Part shown: positions 57,343-64,000 of the stretch, piece after piece
How the letters are laid out: each line of letters begins with the position of its first letter
Position numbering within the stretch: the stretch's first letter is position 1
Origin: Bufo bufo
Taxonomy: Eukaryota > Chordata > Amphibia > Anura > Bufonidae
Assembly (NCBI RefSeq): GCF_905171765.1
Contig: NC_053391.1
Span: forward strand, 149,611,917-149,675,916
DNA: 64,000 nucleotides
Reading direction: 5' to 3'
Notes under the pieces: generated by a model
What the model was told of the DNA's origin: nothing
The model's input: only the letters and a program-made list of their open reading frames with translations
Database searches by the model: none
Translations under genes and position numbers: made by a program

Positions 57343-58634
57343 TGGAGGTAGTGAAGTGGAGGGGGGGGATATAGCAGAAGCTTATATTTGTTAGGAAAGA
57401 CATTTTGAGTACATCGGGTTGGGGTATTTATCTTAAGTGGACTTATACTTGGCTTCCATGCATATACATATTAAATCCTCCTATTCTGAGCATATCCATT
57501 AAGCGGAAAGCCTGAGAGCGGTCGAATATATTAGGTTTGCTATACGCATTATGAGTGCAAGACGTTTGGGATTAGACATAACCTATTGCTAATTAAACCC
57601 ACAGACTAAGGTCTTTCCAGAGAGTACTGAATGTCATTATCCAGGGTGTGTCCTTATTGCGATTACATATGCGTGAACAGGTAGGTAAATGGAAATAAGA
57701 GTCAAGGGCCAGTAGGAGAGGAGGAGGAGGGGGGGGAAGCTTATTTTCATTAAGAATAAGTATGCTGGGCTCATTAAATAGGGATAGATCAAGGTCGGAC
57801 ATGACCAATTGTTCAGTTAATACTTTATATGCAATTCAGAAGATAAATTTTTTCCTTAGAGAAACATTAAGCGTGATTAAAGGGAGTTTCTCATCTCTAT
57901 TCTGCTTGAACGCATCCCACATGTTGGGACGGTATTGAAAGCAGGGGGAAAAAGGGTGTGGGGGGGAGGGGTTAAGCATCAGCTTATTATTTATGGATGT
58001 CAGCACTTAAAGTACATTAAATAAGGACTTATCTCTGACAATCTTCCAAGTTCAGTCTCTCAGGTAGGGTAAAAACAATAGCATTAATATCAAGCACTTA
58101 CATATCCTATAGTCTGCCTTTGCGGGTTATAACTGTTATACTGAGCACAGTAGATAGGTTGAATGCGATAAGGCCTCTAGAAACATTAGGTAAGTCGGAG
58201 ACATGGAGTCCAGATATAATGCAAAGCTTAGTCAGCTCCCTGCTTGCGATCTTTCGGAAGTTACTAGCTGGAATTCGCAGGAATACATTATTTTCCAGAC
58301 TCCATGTGTGCGACTTTTCCGGTTAACAGGCAGTATAAAGGTAGTACAAAAACTCGCCAAGTAACTTTAACTTAGAACCATAGCAAGACAGGGTACAAAC
58401 TACCAGAACATTTATATGAAACAGTGGCTATCATGAGCCTCATGGTGTACACCACGATTTAGTTGCATGGCCTACTCCTTACGATCAAGGGGTAGAATAT
58501 TTCACTATATAATATATGCGCCAGATTGTGCGATATATATATATCAAGGTGTACAAATTATTAACATGGTAGGACTACTACTAGAGCCCTCCCATGTCCC
58601 ATTAATACTGGACCCGAACTCGGTGTGGAAGTCC
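57343..58634 (-). other. LINE inter-ORF region, part 2
   Basis: Non-coding on inspection. With 49430-49797 it makes about 1.66 kb between ORF1 and ORF2, far more than the roughly 470 bp in the first LINE. A further unrecognised insertion or a subfamily-specific spacer may be included. Confidence 0.5.
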
Positions 58635-59642
58635 TCAGGGTGGGAGATCCGCGGATCCCGTCAGGTGTTTGGACGTTTTTCCGGGCTTGATGCGATGAAC
58701 TCTTTTCCAGGGCTCCAGGTGCGGCAGGTTCGGGAGCGTCGTCGGGTAGTTCACTGGTAACCAGGTAGGTATGTCGATGGGCTGTATGCTGATGTGCTCC
58801 CACGCCTTATCCAAATCCTCTGTTGTGTGGATGACAATGCGTCTCCCATTCTTGTTTATGGAGAGTCCAAACGGGTACATCTAAGTATATGGGATCTTTT
58901 TCCCTCGTAGCGAATCTAGCAAAAGCTTCAGTATACGCCTTTTCGCCAGTGTCGACGGAGCAATGTCCTGATATAGGGCAATTTCTGTGTCTCTATATGT
59001 AATCCGACCCTTAGTACGAGCCGCTTCCATGACCCGCGCCATGTCTACGAAGGACAGCAGGCCGCAGACCACATCTCTTGGCCTCTCATTCGGTTTCGGC
59101 TGGGGTCTTAGTGCCCTGTGAATGTGTTCAATGACGATTGATGCAGCAGAATCAGACTCCAATAGGTCTGCAAATATCTCCATGGCCACTTTACGTAGCG
59201 ATTCAGTCGCCCAAGACTCGGGGAGACCCTTTATGCGAATGTTGCGCCGTCTGCTACGGTTTTCCTGGTCCTCCAGCAGCGAGAAGGCTCTATTAAGTTC
59301 TTTGGCGTGGCCGCTGAGGCACTCAATCATCCCGTTTGCATGCGATCTTAGGTCTTGCGTCGCTTGCTCCAGAGCCTCTACTCTGTGCCCCACTTGGGAT
59401 ATCTCTGTTTTAATGTCCGCCAATTCAGTCAGGACTGGTCTGAGAGCTTTGTCTAGAGCTTGGCTGAGCACTTTGGTGAGGAAAGATTTGGACACTGGTG
59501 CCGGGTCTTGTTCTTCAGTTGTGCCGCAGCGCAGGTTGTCTTCTCCTGAGTCCTCAGCTTCCGCCTCCTTCATGCGAGCCGCCGCCATTTTGGCGCCAGT
59601 TCCCGGAGAGTGGGAGCTTCTATTTTTCAATAATTTTTGCAT
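58635..59642 (-). pseudogene. LINE ORF1 (second copy)
   Basis: Starts MQKLLKNRSSHSPGTGAKMA at 59642. Coiled-coil-like region ('VLTELADIKTEISQVGHRVE'), then 'LEDQENRSRRRNIRIKGLPE', the L1 ORF1p RRM signature, then 'EHIHRALRPQPKPNERPRDV' and the C-terminal domain 'ALYQDIAPSTLAKRRILKLL'. A single stop at about 58881 separates the last part (58880-58635, 'MYPFGLSINKNGRRIVIHT'), which aligns in the same place as in the first LINE. Otherwise open, so this copy is less decayed. Confidence 0.9.
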
Positions 59643-59817
59643 GTCTTGCTGGCCTTTGTGAGAACGAGGGGTATCTGGGTGGGTCTAGTCCCCTATCTCT
59701 GCCATATTTGACCATTTCTGGTCTGGTCACCGCTGTTTATGGGGCTGTAGATGTTAGGACGTGGAGGAGCAGCTCTTTCACACAGCCATCCACGCCAGCA
59801 GCCAGGCTCCGCCCCCA
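59643..59817 (-). promoter_or_regulatory. LINE 5' UTR
   Basis: About 175 bp upstream of ORF1, GC-moderate, starting 'tgggggcggagcctggctg' (minus strand), similar in style to the GC-rich start of the first LINE. Expected to hold the internal promoter by analogy with L1. Confidence 0.5.
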
Positions 59818-59833
59818 ACATTAACCCATTTTT
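59818..59833. repeat. LINE target duplication, right copy
   Basis: ACATTAACCCATTTTT, identical to 41103-41118; the hAT satellite resumes directly after it. Confidence 0.85.
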
Positions 59834-59980
59834 GACGATAAAACCCCTGCTCTGCATAGGTGATAAGGACTTAATTTACAAAAATTCGTCTTTAATTGAC
59901 AAGCGCCCCCTCCTTTTATTCGATCCTTCCGCTTTAACAACTTGTCCCACATTTTGATGTCGATCACATTTTAGCCATTG

Positions 59981-60170
59981 GCCTCACTTGGATGTGGTAT
60001 CCCTTTCTCACGCTCCCTCTCTGGCGAGGAACCCTGATTTGTCGCTAACAGTGATCAACATGGTAGCCGCAGAAAAGAAAATCGAAAGTTGATAGAGAAG
60101 ATATCCAATTGGATCGTGGACGTCACGGGGACGTGCGATCAGACAGAAGTCATCTAGATTCAACAAAGCA
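59981..60170 (-). pseudogene. 18S rRNA-like fragment, copy 1 (antisense)
   Basis: Read on the minus strand: 'GATCGCACGTCCCCGTGACG', 'CTATCAACTTTCGAT', 'AATCAGGGTTC', 'GAGAGGGAGCGTGAGAAA' and 'CACATCCAAG' follow in the order of the first third of vertebrate 18S rRNA. A 5' extension 'CTTTGTTGAATCTAGATGAC' corresponds to the conserved CTTTGGTGACTCTAGATAAC. There are substitutions throughout, so it is an old fragment. Past the CACATCCAAG end it runs into about 90 bp of non-ribosomal DNA (59905-59980) shared with copy 2, then hAT satellite. Confidence 0.85.
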
Positions 60171-60244
60171 GTAGCAGGGCCTCTCCTGTCTAACGTTTCC
60201 AAATCCAAAATACCCCAGTGACATTCTGTCTAATTTTTTATTAA

Positions 60245-60575
60245 TCATTCCAATAACAGGGCATCTTAAGAGTCCTGTATTGTTATTTATCGTCACTACC
60301 TCCCTGAGTCACGAGTGGGTAATTGCCGTAATTGCCGACCCCCCCTTTACTTGGAAGCTTCTGCTTCAATAATTTGTCCCACATTTCCGCTTGATCACAT
60401 TTAATTTCATCCATTGACCTCCCTTGGATGTGGAATCCATTTCTCAGGCTCCCTCTCCGGCCTGGAACCCTGATTACCCGCTACCCGTGACCACCATGGT
60501 AGGCGCAGAAAAGATCATCGAAAGTTGATAAAGAAGATATCCAATTGGATTGTGGACGTCACGGGGATGTGCGAC
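60245..60575 (-). pseudogene. 18S rRNA-like fragment, copy 2 (antisense)
   Basis: Minus strand 60575-60419: 'ATCAACTTTCGATGATC', 'CTGCGCCTACCATGGTGGTC', 'GGAGAGGGAGCCTGAGAAA', 'CACATCCAAGG'. After a 94-bp non-ribosomal insert (60325-60418) rRNA similarity resumes at 60324-60245 with 'AATTACCCACTC', 'GGGAGGTAGTGACGATAAAT', 'AACAATACAGGACTCTT' and 'ATTGGAATGA'. In a real 18S gene these parts are only about 18 nt apart. The same kind of insert sits next to copy 1, so the two copies come from one modified ancestor. It abuts the hAT C-terminal coding block. Confidence 0.9.
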
Positions 60576-60785
60576 ATGGTGGAGCAGTATATGTGCACAC
60601 GCCTACACGTACTGACTGATGGCTCTGCCCCCTTCAACTTCTGGGTCTTCAAATTGGGCACATGGCCTGAGTTTGTCCTTTACGCCTTGGAGGTGCTGGC
60701 CTGCCCTGCAGCCAGTGTATTGTCTGAACATTTGTTTAGCACGGCTGGAGGGGGTTATCACAGGTTATATTTCCCAATGTTTTGG
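60570..60785 (+). pseudogene. hAT C-terminal dimerisation (hATC) exon of copy 3
   Basis: 'MVEQYMCTRLHVLTDGSAPF' then 'ALEVLACPAASVLSEHLFST' and 'AGG' match the end of the copy 2 transposase. The frame is lost after 'STAGG', and the final helix (KRSRLSTANVDQL in copy 2) is missing. In the intact gene this follows the catalytic domain by about 60 codons; here it lies beyond a duplicated N-terminal block, satellite DNA, a LINE and 18S-like DNA. Confidence 0.85.
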
Positions 60786-61222
60786 GGTGTACCCTAATTT
60801 AAACAAAAAAATTAAAAAAATGTAAACAAAAAAACAGTGTTAGCTACCTCCTCCTCCACCACCACTTCCACCTCCACCCTGCCACATCCACCGCCTCCTC
60901 AACCTCCTACTCCATATGGACCTCCTCCTCCTAGATCAAGATTATAATTTTTTATTTTTACGTATATTATGTTATTTGAAGTCATTTCCCTATTCACATT
61001 TGTTTGAAGAGAACTTACCATGCTCTTAACCACATTTTGCTGCCATTTGCAGCCCTCTAGCCCTTTCCATTTCTTTTTTAGAGCCATTTTAGTGCTCAAA
61101 AGTTTGCGTCCCCATTGACTTCAAAGGGGTGCGGGGTCAAGTTCGGGTCACGAACTCGAATTTTTTAGTGATGTTCGGCCGAACCCGTCGAACCCGAACA
61201 TCCAGGTGTCCACTCAACTCTA
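60786..61222 (+). mobile_element. 3' terminal region of hAT copy 3
   Basis: Resembles 57040-57334 of copy 2: 'cacatttgtttg', 'tttgcagccctctagc', 'tccccattgacttcaa', then GAAC/TTCG words and the end TCAACTCTA. The 141-bp array of copy 2 is absent; a 'cctcctcc' tract near 60850-60930 takes its place. Confidence 0.75.
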
Positions 61223-62117
61223 TTCGGAACTTTTTCCACCTTTAATGTGACCTATAAACTGTACCACTTAATTGAAAAACAAACTGAAATCTTTTAGGTG
61301 GAGGAAAGAAAAAAAATAAACTAAAGTAATGTGGTTGCATAAGTGTGCACACCCTCTTATAACTAGGGATGTAGCTGTGTTCAGAATTAAGCACATTCAA
61401 AATCATGTTAAATAGGAGTCAGCATACACCTGCCATCATTTAAAGTGCCTCTGATTAACCCCAAATAAAGTTCAGCTGCTCTAGTTGGTCTTTCCTGAAA
61501 TTTTCTTAGTCGCACCCCACAGCAAAAGCCATGGTCCACAGAGAGCTTCCAAAGCATCAGAGGGATCTCATTGTTAAAAGGTATCAGTCAGGAGAAAGGT
61601 ACAAAAGAATTTCCAAGGCATTAGATACATCATGAAACACAGTGAAGACAGTCATCATCAAGTGGAGAAAATATGGCACAAGAGTGACATTACCAAGAAC
61701 TGGGCGTCCCTCCAAAATTGATGAAAAGACAAGAAGAAAACTGGTCTGGGTGGCTACCAAGAGGCCTACCGCAACATTAAAGGAGCTGCAGGAATATCTG
61801 GCAAGTAGTGGCTGTGTGGTACATGTGACAACAATCTCCCGTATTCTTCATATGTCTGGGCTATGGGGTAGAGTGGCAAGACGAAAGCCTTTTCTTACGA
61901 AGAAAAACATCCAAGCCAGGCAACAAAAGCATGTGGGAAAAGGTGTTATGGTCTGATGAAACCAAGGTTGAACTTTTTGGCCATAGTTCCAATAGATATG
62001 TTTGGCGCAAAAACAACACTGCACATCACCAAAAGAGCACCATACCCACAGTGAAGCATGGTGGTGGCAGCATCATGCTTTGGGGCTGTTTTTCTTCAGA
62101 TGGAACTGGGGCCTTAG
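61223..62117 (+). mobile_element. Tc1-like transposon (second family), truncated at both sides
   Basis: The left part ('gtgcacaccctcttataac' near 61345) is the inner terminal repeat of a Tc1-like element cut by the hAT end at 61222. The transposase gene follows and is cut by a TTAA MITE at 62118. Differs in sequence from the Tc1 element at 14992. Confidence 0.8.
61531..62117 (+). pseudogene. Tc1-like transposase, 5' two-thirds
   Basis: ATG at 61531: 'MVHRELPKHQRDLIVKRYQS', the first helix-turn-helix of the paired-like domain. A TGA at about 61633 replaces the usual Lys/Ser position. 61642-61956: 'TVIIKWRKYGTRVTLPRTGR' with the GRPSK-type hook and the second HTH ('[20 protein letters not shown]'). 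A frameshift near 61930 leads to '[13 protein letters not shown]' (catalytic Asp 1) and '[17 protein letters not shown]'. The remaining D and E lie beyond the MITE and CR1 insertions, outside the window or deleted. Confidence 0.88.
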
Positions 62118-62582
62118 TTAAAGGGAACCTGTCATCAACTTTATGCTGACCTCACTGAGGGCAGCATAAAATAGTGACAGAAATGCTGATTTCAGCGGTG
62201 TGTCAGTCATGAGCTAAAAGTAAGGGGTTGCCCAGAACCAGCATCATAATCATTACAGCCGAGGCCTTGAAAAGAGTCAAATCTACCTGAGAAGAGTCCT
62301 GGTTATTCATAATCTCCTGCTCTCCCCGCCCATCTGCTGATGATTGGCAGTTCTCTCCTAGAGAGAAAGGGAGAAAACTCGGTAGAAGACTGTCAGTCAT
62401 CAGCAGGTGAGCAGGAGAGCAGGAACTCATGAATAACCAGGACTCTTCTCAGGTGGCCGGGACTCTTTTCCAGCCCAGTCTGCAATGTTTGTGATGTTGG
62501 TTATCGGTAACCACTTACTTTTAACTTTTAAATGACAGACTGCTGAAATCAACTCACCTGTCTCTACTTTATACTGCTGTTA
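62118..62582. mobile_element. Foldback TTAA MITE, right arm truncated
   Basis: Starts TTAAAGGGAACCTGTCATCA at 62118. The right part (62440-62582) is the inverted copy of the left ('gctgatttcagcggtgtgtc' against its complement near 62530-62555), but the outermost bases ending in TTAA are missing where the CR1 tail begins. Centre near 62340. Confidence 0.75.
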
Positions 62583-62671
62583 GTATGTAACATAGTAACA
62601 TAGTAACATAGTACATAAGGCCGAAAAAAGACATTTGTCCATCTAGTCCGGCCTGTCATCCTGCAAGTTAA

Positions 62672-63169
62672 GGCTACTTTCACACTAGCGTTCGGGTGTC
62701 CGCTCGTGCGCACCGTTTGAAGGGGCTCACGAGCGGCCCCGAACGCATCCGTCTGGCCCCAATGCATTCTCAGTGGAGGCGGATCCACTGAGAATGCATC
62801 CGCCTGCCAGCGTTCAGCCTCCGCTCCGCTCAGTGAGCGGACACCTGAACGCTGCTTGCAGCGTTCGGGTGTCCGCCTGGCCGTGCGGAGGCGAGCGGAT
62901 CTGTCCACACTTACAATGTAAGTCAATGGGGACGGATCCGCTTGAAGATGACACTATATTGCTCAATCTTCAAGGGGATCCGTTCCCCATTGACTTTCAA
63001 TGTAAAGTCTGAACGGATCCGCTCAGGCTACTTTCAGACTTAGAAAATTTTCTAAGTAATAATGCAGACGGATCCGTTCTGAACGGATGCAAACGTCTGC
63101 ATTATCGGAGCGGATCCGTCTGATGAAACATCAGACGGATCCGCTCCGAACGCTAGTGTGAAAGTAGCC
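62672..63169. mobile_element. Harbinger-like MITE (copy 2)
   Basis: Ends GGCTACTTTCACACTAGCG and GCTAGTGTGAAAGTAGCC with TAA at 62669-62671 and 63170-63172. 498 bp, close to the 493-bp copy at 8110, with matching internal blocks in inverted order ('gtccgctcactgagcgga' region). The first and last 60 bp are nearly perfect inverted repeats. Confidence 0.85.
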
Positions 63170-63296
63170 TAATCCAGAGGAAGGCAAAAAAAAACTGTGA
63201 GGTAGAAGCCAATTTTCCTCACTTTAGGGGAATAAAAAATTCCTTCCCGACTCCAATCAGGCAATCAGAATATCTCCCTGGATCGACGACCCCTCT

Positions 63297-64000
63297 CTAG
63301 TAGCTATAGCCTGTAATATTATTACACTCTAGAAACACATCCAGGCCCCTCTTGAATTCCTTTATTGTACTCACCATCACCACCTCCTCAGGCAGAGAGT
63401 TCCATAGTCTCACTGCTCTTACCGTAAAGAATCCTTTTCTATGTTTGTGTACAAACCTTCTTTCCTCCAAACGCAGAGGGTGTCCCCTCGTCACAGTCAC
63501 AGTCCTGGGGATAAATAGATGATGGGATAGATCTCTATACTGACCCCTGATATATTTATACATAGTAATTAGATCTCCCCTCAGTCGTCTTTTTTCTAAC
63601 GTGAATAACCCTAATTTTGATAATCTTTCAGGGTACTGTAGTTGCCCCATTCCAGTTATTACTTTAGTTGCCCTCCTCTGGACCCTCTCCAGCTCTGCTA
63701 TGTCTGCCTTGTTTACAGGAGCCCAGAACTGTACACAGTACTCCATGTGTGGTCTGACTAATGATTTGTAAAGTAGTAGGAATATGTTCTCATCACGGGC
63801 ATCTATGCCCCTTTTGATGCATCCCATTATCTTATTGGCCTTGGCAGCAGCTGCCTGACACTGTTTTTTGCAGCTTAGTTTGCTGTTTATTAAAATTCCT
63901 AGATCCTTTTCCATGTCAGTGTTACCGAGTGTTTTACCATTTAGTATGTACGGGTGACTTGCATTATTCCTTCCCATGTGCATAACTTTACATTTGTCAG
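63297..64000 (-). pseudogene. CR1 ORF2, C-terminal part of the reverse transcriptase
   Basis: An open frame of 228 codons from 63983 to the stop at 63297, and open to the edge. 'LGNTDMEKDLGILINSKLSC', 'LLYKSLVRPHMEYCVQFWAP', 'ELERVQRRATKVITGM' and 'YPERLSKLGLFTLEKRRLRG' are the C-terminal landmarks of CR1 ORF2. The catalytic motifs lie upstream, outside the window. No stop or frameshift is visible here, so this is the best-preserved coding piece in the window; whether the whole ORF is intact cannot be seen. Confidence 0.88.

Larger units (their letters stand above)
41119..59817 (-). mobile_element. L1/Tx1-type LINE (second copy), full length, doubly interrupted
   Basis: Minus-strand element from 5' end 'ggctccgccccca' at 59817 to a poly(A) tail seen as poly(T) at 41114-41130, between 16-bp target duplications. 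It is cut by a TTAA element (41632-45728) and by a complete hAT (49806-57334). Its own sequence is 41119-41631, 45729-49805 and 57343-59817, about 7 kb. The protein motifs match the first LINE but the sequences are clearly different, so it is another subfamily. Confidence 0.9.
35884..61222 (+). mobile_element. hAT element (copy 3), degenerate host of nested insertions
   Basis: Left end TAGGG followed by a deletion of roughly 30 bp relative to copy 2, then GAAC-rich DNA. Right end 'gtccactcaactcta' (reverse TAGAGTTGAGTGGAC) at 61222. The parts are 35884-41118 and 59818-61222, split by a LINE. The left 8-mer is TTCATGAA and the right is TTCGGAAC, which do not match; the left flank is a TTAA MITE and the right flank a Tc1 element. 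The two ends therefore do not reflect one simple insertion. Internal order is unusual (duplicated N-terminal coding block, satellite, 18S-like DNA, then C-terminus). Confidence 0.65.
62583..64000 (-). mobile_element. CR1 LINE, 3' part
   Basis: Minus-strand CR1 with its 3' end at 62583-62615, marked by the short tandem 'acatagtaacatagtaac' typical of CR1 tails (8-9-bp repeats in place of poly(A)). The 3' UTR contains a Harbinger-like MITE. The coding part runs to the window edge, so the 5' side is unknown; CR1 copies are usually 5'-truncated. Confidence 0.85.

Noticed and set aside
59122..59661. 179-codon plus-strand frame
   Set aside because: Shadow of LINE ORF1 on the opposite strand.
63297..63983. 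Possible intact host reverse-transcriptase gene
   Set aside because: The tail repeat at 62583 and the C-terminal landmarks are those of CR1.

Overview
The window reads as a gene-free, repeat-dense stretch of a large vertebrate genome, most likely an anuran amphibian. This is inferred from the mix of families: L1/Tx1-type and CR1 LINEs, Tc1-like elements with IR/DR ends, a Gmr1-like Ty3/Gypsy element, BED-finger hAT elements padded with minisatellites, Harbinger-like MITEs and many TTAA-flanked foldback elements. I recognise no host protein gene, no tRNA gene and no CRISPR array. Nearly every coding region is a broken transposable-element gene.

Layout. 1-1763 is the end of a large TTAA element, followed by AT-rich unassigned DNA. 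3273-14139 is a mosaic of hAT pieces in both orientations with 51, 74, 91 and 110/111-bp arrays, a 1.57-kb MITE with perfect 8-bp target duplications, a Harbinger-like MITE and a reverse-strand Gypsy fragment. 14150-18745 holds a Gypsy LTR, a complete Tc1-like element with a dead transposase, a possible Penelope-type hammerhead relic and another TTAA element with a MITE inside it. 18959-24262 is a full-length LTR retrotransposon whose integrase lies upstream of its reverse transcriptase and whose gag looks SCAN-like. 24267-35883 is a run of three TTAA elements that abut and share their TTAA junctions; the middle one (24876-35494) carries an L1-type LINE.

35884-61222 is a nested stack. A degenerate hAT is interrupted by a second L1-type LINE (41119-59817, with 16-bp target duplications). 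That LINE is itself interrupted by a 4.1-kb TTAA foldback element (41632-45728) and by a complete 7.5-kb hAT (49806-57334, 8-bp duplications). 61223-64000 has a Tc1 relic cut by a TTAA MITE, cut in turn by a CR1 LINE that carries a second Harbinger-like MITE.

Two observations stand out. (1) The outer hAT carries, just before its C-terminal dimerisation exon, two diverged antisense copies of the 5' part of 18S rRNA (59981-60575) that share a non-ribosomal insert. (2) The large TTAA elements share one architecture: a conserved end, a chain of alternately inverted or tandem units, and a ladder of consecutive near-perfect hairpins near the other end, with no transposase. They may be one non-autonomous superfamily.
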